The notes beneath the pieces are model-generated. The model saw only the letters and a program-made list of their open reading frames with translations. It did no database searches and was not told the DNA's origin. Positions 25,670 through 34,988 of a stretch of 46,722 bases of DNA are shown one piece after another. The first letter of the stretch is position 1. The number at the start of each line of letters is the position of its first letter. Made by a program: the position numbers and the translations under genes. Source of the DNA: Phycisphaeraceae bacterium (GTDB lineage Bacteria > Planctomycetota > Phycisphaerae > Phycisphaerales > Phycisphaeraceae). The DNA lies in the NCBI GenBank assembly GCA_020831765.1, contig JAFIFY010000158.1, forward strand, positions 1 through 46,722, in the 5' to 3' direction.

Positions 25670-26785
25670 TCACTGGTCTTCGGCTTCCCGCATCATCAAA
25701 GGCGGTTCACCGGTCTTGTAGGGTTCGAAAGGTTCGCTGAAGACGTCGGTGTAGAGTTCATCGAGTTCCGGTTCATCGGATTCCTCGGCGTAGCGGACCG
25801 AAGCGATGGCCTGTTCCTTGGCCTGCTGATCCAACTCGTCGATCTCCTCCTGCGTGGCGTGGCCGTCATCGATCAGCCATTCGGCCATCCGGGTGATGGG
25901 ATCGTCGGCCTGCTTCTGCTGCACTTCCTCCCGGGTTCGATACTTCTGCGGATCGGACATCGAGTGCCCCTGGTAGCGGTAGGTCACGACATTGATGAAT
26001 GCCGGACCGTCGCCGGACTCCTGGTCGCCCTCGGTGGGACGGGTTCGGTCAACCTCGTGCTTGAAGCAGTTGTAAACCGCACGGAAATCCAGTCCATCGC
26101 ATTCGGCGTAGCGGATGCCGTAGGCCTTGGCCTTCACGGACAGGTCATGGGCCATCGAGGTGCCGCGCTCGATGGATGTGCCCATGGAGTACATATTGTT
26201 TTCAACGACGAAGATGATCGGCAGATTCCAGATGGCCGCCAGATTCATGGATTCGTGAAAGGCGCCCTGGTTCAATGCCCCGTCACCGAGGTAGCAGAGG
26301 CAGACTTTCGGTTCCTTGAGATAGTGAATGCCCCAGGCCAGACCGACGCCCAGCGGGCACTGGCCGCCGACGATTGCATGGCCCCCGTACATGTGGTTGG
26401 GTTTGTCAAACAGATGCATCGAGCCGCCCTTGCCCTTGGCGCATCCGGTGATCTTTCCGAACATCTCCGCCATGCAGTGTCGGGGGTCCATGTCCCGGGC
26501 CAGAGCGTGGCCATGGTCGCGATATGCCGTGATGATTGGATCATCCGGGCGGGTCGCGGCGATGGAACCGACCGCGACGGCTTCCTGACCGATATAAATG
26601 TGGCAGAAACCGCCGATCTTGCCCTGCATGTAGCTCTGCATCGTCCGCTCTTCAAAGCGCCGGATGAGCATCATTCGCCCCAGATACTGCTTGAGCCGCA
26701 CAGCGTCGAGTTGGGTCGCCGCATCAGGGTAACCGCCGTCGGTTTTGGCTTGCGTCTGGGTGTTCTGTCCGGTAGCGGTGGTCAT
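25670..26785 (-). CDS. pdhA: Pyruvate dehydrogenase E1 component, alpha subunit
   Basis: This is the alpha subunit of E1, which binds thiamine diphosphate and pairs with the downstream beta subunit. Key stretches are MMLIRRFEERTMQSYMQGKIGGFCH and IGQEAVAVGSIAA near the N-terminus, YRDHGHALARDMDP, and GCAKGKGGSMHLFD. The TPP motif begins GDGALNQGAFHESMNLAA and ends VVENNMYSMGT, near residues 180-215, and the phosphorylation-loop-like YRYQGHSMSDP lies near 275. The start is the ATG at 26785, with AAAGGAAG about ten bases upstream; the frame is open to 26935 but that part is not conserved. Length 371, with an acidic C-terminal extension. Confidence 0.93.
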   Translation of the reverse strand: MTTATGQNTQTQAKTDGGYPDAATQLDAVRLKQYLGRMMLIRRFEERTMQSYMQGKIGGFCHIYIGQEAVAVGSIAATRPDDPIITAYRDHGHALARDMDPRHCMAEMFGKITGCAKGKGGSMHLFDKPNHMYGGHAIVGGQCPLGVGLAWGIHYLKEPKVCLCYLGDGALNQGAFHESMNLAAIWNLPIIFVVENNMYSMGTSIERGTSMAHDLSVKAKAYGIRYAECDGLDFRAVYNCFKHEVDRTRPTEGDQESGDGPAFINVVTYRYQGHSMSDPQKYRTREEVQQKQADDPITRMAEWLIDDGHATQEEIDELDQQAKEQAIASVRYAEESDEPELDELYTDVFSEPFEPYKTGEPPLMMREAEDQ

Positions 26786-27350
26786 CGTCAACCGGCTTCC
26801 TTTCAAGAGAATCGGAAATACGTCGGCAAACTTCGCATGGGCACGATAAGCGAACCAACGCTGCGGAGCCGGCCAGTCCATTGAACGCCCCGGGGGCGCA
26901 TCTGAGCGGGGGTGGAGGCGCTGCGCTCGGCACACGGCGGTCCGGGCCGAAACCGGGTGTCGATCAGACGCGCGGCCGAGACCGCCTGCTTACCGCCCGG
27001 AAAACCGGTCCTTGGACCCGACTCCGACCAGGCGGGATCGACTGGCCGATTCAGCCCTCGACCGACACTGCGGATCGATGTTCCGGCTGTCGTGTTGCCG
27101 AGCCGATTTGTCACTCGAACCGAGGGTCGTGGTCGTTTTCCAGTCCGGAGCCTGAAACGCCCAAGCCACGAAAGTTTAGGTTCCAGGTGGAATCTCAGCA
27201 AGGGGCGGCGGCATGCGGTTTGTTCCCCACTCCGGGCAAGGATTTCTGGATCGGCCCGGACTGGGCTCCATAGCCGATGCGTGATCATAAGTCGATTCCA
27301 GCATTTACTTTACCGTAATCCCTAGGGAATGGACTCTCCTCAATCGCTGC
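26786..27350. other. Long leader/intergenic region upstream of pdhA
   Basis: About 565 bases separate pdhA from the upstream, same-strand YgfZ-like gene, which is long for this dense genome. Open frames here look like chance frames. ATCATA at 27284-27289 reads TATGAT on the minus strand and could be a -10 box, but no good -35 box is at the right distance. No known riboswitch or tRNA was recognised. Confidence 0.35.
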
Positions 27351-28529
27351 TCAGGAAGGTTGAAGCGCCTCCACGCGAGCCTCGACCCACGTCCCGTCCG
27401 CGTGGACAAAGACCTTCTTCCCGGGTTCGTGAAGACCCCATTTCATCATCGCCAGGCCCACGGCCGCCTGGCCGCGCAGGGGTGAAAGCGTCGAGCTGGT
27501 GACCGCGCCGACGACAGTCTGATCGTCCGGGGAGGCAAAGACTTGGCTTCCGGCAATGGGCAGCGCATCGGAGGGAAAGGTCAGTCGGACCAACTTCCGC
27601 GCCGGGTGGCCGAGATTTTCCATGCGGGCCACGATCTCCTGACCCCGGTAGCAGCCCTTGGTGAAGCTGACGGCCGAGCCGAGCAGTGCGGTTTCGTGGG
27701 GCAGGCTGTTTGGGCCGAAATCGACGTGAAAGAGTGGCGTACCCGACTCGATACGCGCAGTGTTGAAGGCGAGCCATCCGACGCCCCTGCCGACAACCGG
27801 TCGGCGCAGGGCGCTGATATCCGGCACCGGCTTCTCGATGTCCGGGGAGATATCCGGAACCAGACCACCCAGAGGCTTGGCGAGCAGGTCCACCAGCGAT
27901 GCTGCATCCGAGGTGGGGGCCAGTATGTGAAGGTTCGATGTGCCGGTCTGATCGAATCGCCAGCAGGTGAGGACCGATTGAGGCAGATAAATCGTGGTCA
28001 CCGTGTATGGAAGCGGTTCGCTGTTGCCCGCATCCCCAAGCGAATCAAGAAGGTGCCAGGCCTCAGGCCCCAGAAGGCTGATGACCAGGAATTGTTCCGT
28101 CTGGTTCTCGACGGTGACATCCTCGGTGAAGATGAATCGCTCCAGCTCTCCGGCCAGTGATGCGGCATCGCATCGGTCGAGGATCATCAGGGTGGAATCT
28201 CCCTGGTCGGCCAGCAGCAGATCGGCGCGGATTCGGCCCTTTTCACTGAGCAGGAAGGAGCGGATCAGGTTTCCGGGTTTCAAGGACCGAATATCCTGAG
28301 TGATCAGCCGTTGAAGGAAATCATTCCGGTCATTGCCTCGCAGCCGTAGCGCGGAGCGGTGGGGCGCGACCATGATGCCCACACCTTTACGTATCGCGGC
28401 ATATTCGCCTGGGTACTCCCCGAACCCGGCGGGAAGATCAACCGCATCGGGTGACCGCGGGTCGCCGAATGTGATCATTTCAGCACCGTGTTGCTGAAGA
28501 AAATTGTGGATATCCGGATTCGTGGCCAT
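27351..28529 (-). CDS. ygfZ: Folate-binding protein YgfZ / GcvT-like
   Basis: YgfZ-type proteins bind tetrahydrofolate and support iron-sulfur cluster repair or assembly. The 392-residue protein has a GcvT-like fold: [32 protein letters not shown] near residues 52-82, a middle folate-binding domain, and the diagnostic motif [18 protein letters not shown] (family form K-G-C-Y-x-G-Q-E) near residue 305. Total length is above E. coli YgfZ (326). The start is the ATG at 28529 (MATNPD); the frame is open to 28643. It is divergently oriented to pgk, with 213 bases between. Confidence 0.88.
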   Translation of the reverse strand: MATNPDIHNFLQQHGAEMITFGDPRSPDAVDLPAGFGEYPGEYAAIRKGVGIMVAPHRSALRLRGNDRNDFLQRLITQDIRSLKPGNLIRSFLLSEKGRIRADLLLADQGDSTLMILDRCDAASLAGELERFIFTEDVTVENQTEQFLVISLLGPEAWHLLDSLGDAGNSEPLPYTVTTIYLPQSVLTCWRFDQTGTSNLHILAPTSDAASLVDLLAKPLGGLVPDISPDIEKPVPDISALRRPVVGRGVGWLAFNTARIESGTPLFHVDFGPNSLPHETALLGSAVSFTKGCYRGQEIVARMENLGHPARKLVRLTFPSDALPIAGSQVFASPDDQTVVGAVTSSTLSPLRGQAAVGLAMMKWGLHEPGKKVFVHADGTWVEARVEALQPS

Positions 28530-28742
28530 GCTGGGGGTTTCTCCGTGTTCAAGCCTCGTTATCATACGGGTTCGCATTGGGATGGCAGGGACTGCGTGGA
28601 GCGACCTGCTCGCCCAGGCATGCCGGAAAACAGGATGCCGCACACGCCGGTGGCCGACCAGAGCGGCCCGGTGCGTACGGGATCGCCGGCATTGAACCCT
28701 GCCGAATCATCAGGTTCGTTTCCGTTGAAGGATGGAGTCACC

Positions 28743-29933
28743 ATGGCCAAGAAGACGATCGCCGATGTCGATGTATCAGGCAAGACCGTACTGATGCGGG
28801 TTGATTTCAATGTTCCGCTCGATAAGGAACGGAAGATCACCGATGACCGCCGCATTGAGATGGCTCTGCCTTCAATCCGCAGTGTGACCGAGCGTTCAGG
28901 GCGGCTGATCCTGATGAGTCACCTCGGCAGGCCGTCGGGCTCGGGGCCGGAGCCCGAGTTCAGCCTTGCACCCGCCGCGGTCCGTCTGGGTGAACTGCTG
29001 GGCGAACCGGTGGAGTTCGCCAGCGACACGGTAGATGACGATGCCAAGTCCAAGGTCGGCGCACTCAAGAACGGTGATGTGCTGGTTCTGGAGAATCTCC
29101 GCTTCAGCAAGGCCGAGAACAAGGGGGATGAGGCGTTCGCCGGCAAACTGGCGGCCATGGCCGATATCTACGTCAACGATGCGTTTGGAACCTGCCACCG
29201 AACCGATGCCTCGATGGTCGCCGTGCCCAAGGCCATGAAAGCCAAGGGCAAGCCGTGTGTCTCCGGCTTCCTCGTGGAGAAGGAGATTCGTTATCTCAAG
29301 GATGCGATCGAGAACCCGCGGCGGCCGTTCGTCGCGATTCTCGGCGGCGCGAAGGTCAGCGACAAGATCATGGTGATTCAGAATCTGCTTCGCATCTGCG
29401 ATCGGATCATCATCGGTGGCGCCATGGCTTACACCTTCTTCCTGGCACAAGGCCGCAAAGTTGGCAAGAGCCTCGTCGAGACCGACAAGGTCGATGAAGC
29501 CAAGCGAATCCTCGAGCGCGGCGGTGACAAGATTCTGCTTCCGGTGGATACCCATTGCGGCGATGCCTTCAGCGCTGATTGCGAGAAACGGATCATCGAC
29601 GGGGATTTCCCCGATCCGTTCCAGGGTCTGGACATCGGCCCCCGAACCATCGAGAAGTTCAAGCAGGAGGTCGCCGGCGCGAAGCTGGTGGTCTGGAACG
29701 GACCGATGGGCGTTTTCGAAATGCCGCCGTTCGATGCGGGCACACGGGCCATCGCCGAAGCCGTCGCTACGTCCAGCGCCACCAGCATCATCGGCGGCGG
29801 GGATAGTGCCGCGGCGATCCAGCAGATGGGTTTTGCCGACAAGGTCAGCCACGTTTCAACCGGCGGCGGTGCTTCGCTGAGCATGCTCGAAGGCCAGAAA
29901 TTCGAAGCGGTCGAAATCCTCGACGAAAAGTAG
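28743..29933 (+). CDS. pgk: Phosphoglycerate kinase
   Basis: PGK converts 1,3-bisphosphoglycerate and ADP to 3-phosphoglycerate and ATP in glycolysis. The protein has 396 residues, the normal bacterial length. The substrate-binding N-terminal signature [15 protein letters not shown] is at about residues 15-29, MSHLGRPSG at 57-65, and [10 protein letters not shown] near 200. The nucleotide-binding C-terminal [12 protein letters not shown] and [14 protein letters not shown] lie near 355-380. The ATG at 28743 is chosen because GGATGGAG precedes it and the conserved domain begins there; the frame is open further upstream. It appears to be transcribed alone. Confidence 0.97.
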   Translation: MAKKTIADVDVSGKTVLMRVDFNVPLDKERKITDDRRIEMALPSIRSVTERSGRLILMSHLGRPSGSGPEPEFSLAPAAVRLGELLGEPVEFASDTVDDDAKSKVGALKNGDVLVLENLRFSKAENKGDEAFAGKLAAMADIYVNDAFGTCHRTDASMVAVPKAMKAKGKPCVSGFLVEKEIRYLKDAIENPRRPFVAILGGAKVSDKIMVIQNLLRICDRIIIGGAMAYTFFLAQGRKVGKSLVETDKVDEAKRILERGGDKILLPVDTHCGDAFSADCEKRIIDGDFPDPFQGLDIGPRTIEKFKQEVAGAKLVVWNGPMGVFEMPPFDAGTRAIAEAVATSSATSIIGGGDSAAAIQQMGFADKVSHVSTGGGASLSMLEGQKFEAVEILDEK

Positions 29934-30065
29934 GCAAGTTCGGCTTGGGGTCCGGTCGTGGATAAGCCGTTGAGGCGAAACGCAATCTCGCCAAGGAGTT
30001 GATGCCCGGCTCCGCGCCCCGGACCGCTCGCTTCCCGGGGAAGGATGCGAGTTCGAGCCAGCGGG

Positions 30066-30818
30066 TCAGCGTGTCAGGGCCCACGCGAGAATATTGGCGT
30101 TGATCAGATCGGCATTGCGAATCTCATTGCCGCCGCAGCAGCAGCATCCATCGCCGGCATTGCTCGAATCATTCAAGCCCATGGGCGTGTACACCAGGGC
30201 AAGCCTGCCTTTGATCGTCATGCCATAAATGGCCGGAGTCTCGGTTGTTCGCCGCAGTTCGATCCGATCAACGCGGTGCAGAATGTTCAGAAGCTCATGG
30301 CCGGGGTTGATTGGCTGAAGCTCGCCCTCGGGAAATACTTTCCGCAGCATCTGCTCAAAGCTGCGAGCCCATTGCTGGTCCGAGCACGCGGCCGAAGCCA
30401 GAATGAACCCGCCTGTCTCCAGGTGACGCCGGAAGCTTCTTTCCTGTTGCTCGTTGAGCGAAAACGAACCACTTCCGGTCATGATCGCGAACGGAAACTC
30501 GGAGATATCCGGGCTGTCCAGTTGCAGATCGTGAAACTTCCTGTCAATGGCGATATCGGTCGCCCGTTCCACCACGCCAAGAAACCCGGAAGCGAAACAG
30601 ATATCGCCTCGCCGGGTTGAATACACCAATCGCGCCACCCGAACCAGGCCCTCTTCGTGATCGGCGTCGGCCGAGGATGATGCCCTGGTTGTCGCGGGCG
30701 TTCGTTCCGATGCCCGCTCGGAAGTGGCGGTCGCTACCCAGGGAAGAAGGGCGGCCAGAACCAGGCAGGCCGCCAGCGCTCCACGAAGGCCGATTCCCGT
30801 CGACATGATTTTGCTCAT
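30066..30818 (-). CDS. DUF4159 domain protein, exported, with a four-cysteine run
   Basis: The 250-residue protein starts with a signal sequence (GALAACLVLAALLPWVATA) and continues with a DUF4159-type domain: VRVARLVYSTRRGDICFA near residue 58, FAIMTGSGSFSLNEQQERSFRRHLETGGFILASAACSD (span about 108-145), and a C-terminal IKGRLALVYTPMGLN. DUF4159 is common in planctomycetes and has a class I glutaminase-like appearance; its function is unknown. Four cysteines in a row (GDGCCCCGGN) near residue 225 are notable and might bind metal. AAGGAG lies seven bases before the ATG. It follows the 682-residue gene by 71 bases and is probably co-transcribed with it. Confidence 0.75.
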   Translation of the reverse strand: MSKIMSTGIGLRGALAACLVLAALLPWVATATSERASERTPATTRASSSADADHEEGLVRVARLVYSTRRGDICFASGFLGVVERATDIAIDRKFHDLQLDSPDISEFPFAIMTGSGSFSLNEQQERSFRRHLETGGFILASAACSDQQWARSFEQMLRKVFPEGELQPINPGHELLNILHRVDRIELRRTTETPAIYGMTIKGRLALVYTPMGLNDSSNAGDGCCCCGGNEIRNADLINANILAWALTR

Positions 30819-30889
30819 TGATTGGCTCCTTCCCCCGGCCGCGATCGGTCACTCCAGAACCTGCAACCGCAGGGGGAAAACCCGAAAAT

Positions 30890-32938
30890 CTAATCGCGCT
30901 GACGGTCCAGTTCCATCATACTCCTGAGATAGTCATCGACTCTCTGGCGGTATTGCTCCGGCAGTCGGCGGTAGTACGCCTCAACCGGACCAAGCTGCTC
31001 CCGGGCCGACTCGACCGCATCCCGGAAAGAGCCCTCAGCCCTGCCGGTGGGCGTCTGGTCAGCTTCCGAAGTCGGGTCCGGCCGGCCGTTTTCAGCCCGT
31101 GTACCGTTCTCGGCATCGTCGGAGGCTTCCGTTGCCGCATCCTGGGAATCATAGGCCTCCAACGCGCGGCTCAGGTCGCCGGTCGCCTGCTGAATCCCCT
31201 CGGCATCCTGTCGCGTCGCACGGCTCATGCCCTCGATCAGTTGGCCCAGCTCACCGGTCTGGATACCTCCCGTGCCGTCCCCATCACTACCGCTGAGCAA
31301 CTCCGTGAGCATGCCCATGGCCTGACTGGAATCGAGCGATGGGTTGGAGGCCTCCTCGAGCATTCTCATCATGGCGTTCACCAGCGCCATCAGTGCTTCA
31401 CCATCGCCGCCAGCCTGGCCTGCTTCGCAAGCATCACACAACGATTCTCGAAGTAATTCGATCCGTTCCAGCCTCGCAAGCAAATCTTGCAGGCGCTCGA
31501 GCATGGCAGGGTCCAATTCGCCGGTCTCGTCAAGTTGCGAGGCAAGCCGCATCAATTCCTGAAGCAATCGCTCAAGCTCCCGTTGAAGCATGCGCGACAT
31601 CAGCTCCGCATCGCGGGCGCGTTCGACCAGTGCATCGGGATCATCCGGCGTCGCTTCAGGCTGTTCATCGGGTGCCGGCACCCGGATCGTCAGACCAATC
31701 GCGCCCGATGGAGCCGAATCGGCTGAGGGCACGTCCGGTCCGTACGGCTGGCCCAGCCACACGATCAATCGATACTCGCCTGGCATATCCGGTGCCTGAA
31801 TCGACAAGCTCTGCGGCCATTGTGGAACGCTCCGGCCGTCGGGGATGTTCAGCCGCACGGGTCCGCTTCGTCCACCCTGAACAATCCACTGACCGTCCAC
31901 CTCGATCGCCGCCGGCAGCTCGACCGGATCCGGATAAGGGCCACCACGGTTGCTGATTTCCACCACCAGCGATGTGCGAGCGTTTGGGCGGAGCACAACC
32001 GGGTCAGCCTGATCTTCCAGCCACGAGAGAGATAGTTCCGCCGGCGGCGGGGGATCGACCTTCAGCGTGTATCGCTTGGAGCGTCCTGTGTCGGTCAGGA
32101 TATGGAACGCCACATCGCTTTGTGGCCGGATGATCCGTCCTGTCCATCGCCCGGTGTGCGCATTGGGGCTCATCGGCTCCAGGCTGTGCTCACCGATTGG
32201 CCGACGACGATCATCAAGCTCGATCCAATGAGCCTCGGTCGGCATGCTGCCGCGGAAAGTAACGTTAATCGTGGCGTTCTGGCCGATTTCGATGCGCTGG
32301 GGCTTCACTTCAACTTCAAAACGCGTGAAAGAAAACGGCGGTGTGTTGCTCCAGGGCGCTGCCAAGCGCATCAGGCCTCCGCTTATCAGCGGCGGCATCA
32401 ATAGCTCAAGCGCAAGGATCACGACAAGCAGGCCGCAGCATAGCCCGGCCCATCTTCCGACCTGGGGCGGCGGGGGCGCGGATCGCACGCGCGGCTGGCC
32501 AATGATCTGAGCGCCAAGCTCCACAGCGCGGCGAATCTGGGCATGGGCCGGTCCGTCCGGCTCGTCCGCCTTGACCTGACCCAGTTGCCATGCGTTGACC
32601 AGGGGATTGTTGGTCTGTCCGCTCCAGCGCTCGGCTTCACTCGCGGCCCGATCCATTGACCGCCGCCATCGCCTCGGACGCCGGTACACCAACCAGCCGA
32701 ACCAGCCGATCAAGCCGCCGCACAGCACCGCGAATCGCAGCCACTCACCCATCGGCCAGAACGCATCCAGCCCGATGACCACGACGGCACCGGCCACTAC
32801 CGCAAACAGGCCTTGCAGCATCCACCCCAGTAGCGTCCAGAAACGCGCTCGCCCGGAAATGTCCGACAACGAACTCGCCAGTCGGTCCGTCACCGAAGCG
32901 AGTGTGAACTGGTTCTGGACGCTCTCAAAACTGCTCAA
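30890..32938 (-). CDS. Large membrane protein with coiled-coil C-terminus (682 aa)
   Basis: Unknown function. Three hydrophobic segments occur near residues 35-58, 68-85 and 165-190; then comes a beta-rich domain with bacterial immunoglobulin-like features (FEVEVKPQRIEIGQNATINVTF region, residues about 205-430). A long helical, leucine-rich region (about 440-560) looks like a coiled coil, and a polar linker leads to a C-terminal helix (PVEAYYRRLPEQYRQRVDDYL). This architecture is typical of planctomycete proteins encoded with DUF4159, MoxR-type ATPase, DUF58 and VWA genes, but those partners are absent here. The start is TTG at 32938, supported by GGAGG at ideal spacing. DUF4159 follows directly. 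Confidence 0.7.
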   Translation of the reverse strand: MSSFESVQNQFTLASVTDRLASSLSDISGRARFWTLLGWMLQGLFAVVAGAVVVIGLDAFWPMGEWLRFAVLCGGLIGWFGWLVYRRPRRWRRSMDRAASEAERWSGQTNNPLVNAWQLGQVKADEPDGPAHAQIRRAVELGAQIIGQPRVRSAPPPPQVGRWAGLCCGLLVVILALELLMPPLISGGLMRLAAPWSNTPPFSFTRFEVEVKPQRIEIGQNATINVTFRGSMPTEAHWIELDDRRRPIGEHSLEPMSPNAHTGRWTGRIIRPQSDVAFHILTDTGRSKRYTLKVDPPPPAELSLSWLEDQADPVVLRPNARTSLVVEISNRGGPYPDPVELPAAIEVDGQWIVQGGRSGPVRLNIPDGRSVPQWPQSLSIQAPDMPGEYRLIVWLGQPYGPDVPSADSAPSGAIGLTIRVPAPDEQPEATPDDPDALVERARDAELMSRMLQRELERLLQELMRLASQLDETGELDPAMLERLQDLLARLERIELLRESLCDACEAGQAGGDGEALMALVNAMMRMLEEASNPSLDSSQAMGMLTELLSGSDGDGTGGIQTGELGQLIEGMSRATRQDAEGIQQATGDLSRALEAYDSQDAATEASDDAENGTRAENGRPDPTSEADQTPTGRAEGSFRDAVESAREQLGPVEAYYRRLPEQYRQRVDDYLRSMMELDRQRD

Positions 32939-33104
32939 GGCGACCTCCAGGCAGCGGGACGAGGATCAGGTCACCGCGATGCGGTCATCATGGCCGGTAC
33001 GCTTATTCTATTACACATCTGACGCAGTTCGAAACCTGCAGACGCCAAAGCACACTCCGGCCCCGGATCGCCCGTCTGTCGGGGGGTGCTGCATCTTGGC
33101 CAGA

Positions 33105-34844
33105 TCAGTCCGTGCTGCTGGATTCAGCGGCGCTTGACCGAGCGTCGGGAAGTGCCAGCACAGCCACGCCGCGAATGGTGTTTCGCGGTGTGCCGCGACT
33201 TGCCGGAATGTTCGCCACGCTCAAGACAGCGATCCCCTCATGAATCAACGGATCTGCTTGGATCGGACCAGCGATTGGAATGCGATACTGCTCTGCGCCG
33301 TCGGCAACCCGCATCGCAAGGATACCCATCGTCGTTGATACAAAGACCAGATCGCCATGGAAGGCCAGGTGTCCATCTCGATCGGCGCCCCTTCCGAAGG
33401 ATACTTCAACACGAAACTGCCACCGCCCCAATCGTGTGTATTGCGGAAGCAGGTCGCATGCATTGGCCATCCACGCGATTTCGCCGGTATCGACTCGGTA
33501 TGCCGCAATCATGTCGGATCGCTTGACAATGATCAGCCGGCCATCCGGGCTGACTTGCGCGGCCAGCCATGGCGGCAACTCAACGTGGTGCGGGTCCATA
33601 TCAGGTTGCACCATGTCTCCCCCGGCCCGAGGCCGATTCGGCTGGGGTGGAAGGCTACGGTGCCACAGACGCCCGCCGGTCGCCGGATCAAAGGCTTCAA
33701 GGTCGTTTCCCGTCAGCAGTAGCAGGTGTCTTCCATCGGTCGCCAGCCGGTACCTGCCGCGCGCCCATCCCGGTCCGGCGTGTGTCGGTGCAGGCACACC
33801 AGGGCCTCGATCAAAGGCAATGGGTTCGATCTGCCGGCCGTGCCTGAGGTCCACGCCGGTGATGCTGACGGGGGTTGCCAGATAGATACGATCAGCGATA
33901 CGGACATAGTCTGTATGCCAGGGAAAGGAAACGCCCTCAATATCGACTGACCAGAGATGGTGACCGCTCATCGGATTTACGGCGTGCAGGCGGGCCGTTC
34001 CACGGACGTCACGGCTCTGGCAAATGATGGCCTTCTCCGCATCCGCAAAAGCAATGACGCCGCGCACGGCATCGTTTTCAGTCAGAGGCCTAATGCGGCC
34101 ATCACCAAGCATGATAACCATCGGACGGGGATTTGCCCGATCGGCGTGATCGGCAAAGAGGATACGGTCCGGAAGCAGATGGGCCTCGCTAAACGACTCC
34201 ATCGGCTCACTGACCATACGAAGATGTCGCAGGGTTACTCCGCGCAGTCGCCCCCTCGGGAATGATCGTACCTCGATGCCATGGCTGTGCATCAGGTAGA
34301 GAGTTCGTGACTGTGAATCCATGAGTACATCGGAGTAGGTCCTTCGACTGCGACTCCACAGATCATGGCTCTGCCAGAGAATCCGCCCTCCCTGCCGATC
34401 AAATCGGGCGGAGTATTCGTGATGCCGAAGGGGCAGGATCGCTTGTCGCCGTATCTGCTCCAGTATTTCGATCCGATCGCGGGCAAAGGTGCGTTGCTCG
34501 ATATCGGTCGAATTCATCACTTCTCGGAAAAACGGCTCAGCGCGGAAGCTCGCCTGGATTAGCCGCAATTGGGCGGCTTCTCGAATGGCAAAGTCAGTGG
34601 ATGCCAGGTCGTTGACAAGTTGGCGAAGTACTTCGTCATTGGATGGCAGATGCTCGTTTGTGTATGCCTGAGAGGATGCCGCAATTAGAAGCGACGCGCC
34701 GAGAAGGCCGATCCAGGTCAGTATCCACCGGGCTCGGCCGGCCAAAATCATTCGACAAAGTCGTTGCAGGACTCCAGGTCCTGCATCGTTTGACCCGAGG
34801 GCTTCATCAGGGATCAGCATTCTCATCAAACAGAAATCTAGCAT
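33105..34844 (-). CDS. PQQ-like beta-propeller protein with HEAT-like N-terminus
   Basis: The 579-residue protein has an N-terminal hydrophobic segment (RWILTWIGLLGASLLIAASSQA) acting as signal anchor or signal peptide. A short helical repeat follows (VNDLASTDFAIREAAQLRLIQ...), of the HEAT-like type frequent in planctomycete proteins. From about residue 150 there are propeller blades with typical motifs: LHAVNPMSGHHLWSV, LEAFDPATGGRLWHRS, AAYRVDTGEIAWMA and LAMRVADGAEQYRIP, i.e. D-x-x-T/S-G-x-x-x-W. The role may be scaffold or ligand binding outside the cytoplasmic membrane. The start at 34844 is a choice among several close ATG codons, with TTG at 34862 also possible. Confidence 0.7.
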   Translation of the reverse strand: MLDFCLMRMLIPDEALGSNDAGPGVLQRLCRMILAGRARWILTWIGLLGASLLIAASSQAYTNEHLPSNDEVLRQLVNDLASTDFAIREAAQLRLIQASFRAEPFFREVMNSTDIEQRTFARDRIEILEQIRRQAILPLRHHEYSARFDRQGGRILWQSHDLWSRSRRTYSDVLMDSQSRTLYLMHSHGIEVRSFPRGRLRGVTLRHLRMVSEPMESFSEAHLLPDRILFADHADRANPRPMVIMLGDGRIRPLTENDAVRGVIAFADAEKAIICQSRDVRGTARLHAVNPMSGHHLWSVDIEGVSFPWHTDYVRIADRIYLATPVSITGVDLRHGRQIEPIAFDRGPGVPAPTHAGPGWARGRYRLATDGRHLLLLTGNDLEAFDPATGGRLWHRSLPPQPNRPRAGGDMVQPDMDPHHVELPPWLAAQVSPDGRLIIVKRSDMIAAYRVDTGEIAWMANACDLLPQYTRLGRWQFRVEVSFGRGADRDGHLAFHGDLVFVSTTMGILAMRVADGAEQYRIPIAGPIQADPLIHEGIAVLSVANIPASRGTPRNTIRGVAVLALPDARSSAAESSSTD

Positions 34845-34988
34845 CGTCCTGCGCAGCTTCAAGCATCACCTTCATGTCCAGAATTGCATCGCCGGGTTGC
34901 CATCAACCGAGATGATCATCACGGATTACGGACCTTTGATCGCTTCTGCCGTCGCCGGTTGAGCGGTGTGCGCGCCTGTCAATTCCGA

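Noticed and set aside
25538-26884. 448-codon open frame on the plus strand
   Set aside because: It is opposite pdhA, which has clear catalytic motifs; the product is a shadow with repetitive hydrophobic/His composition.
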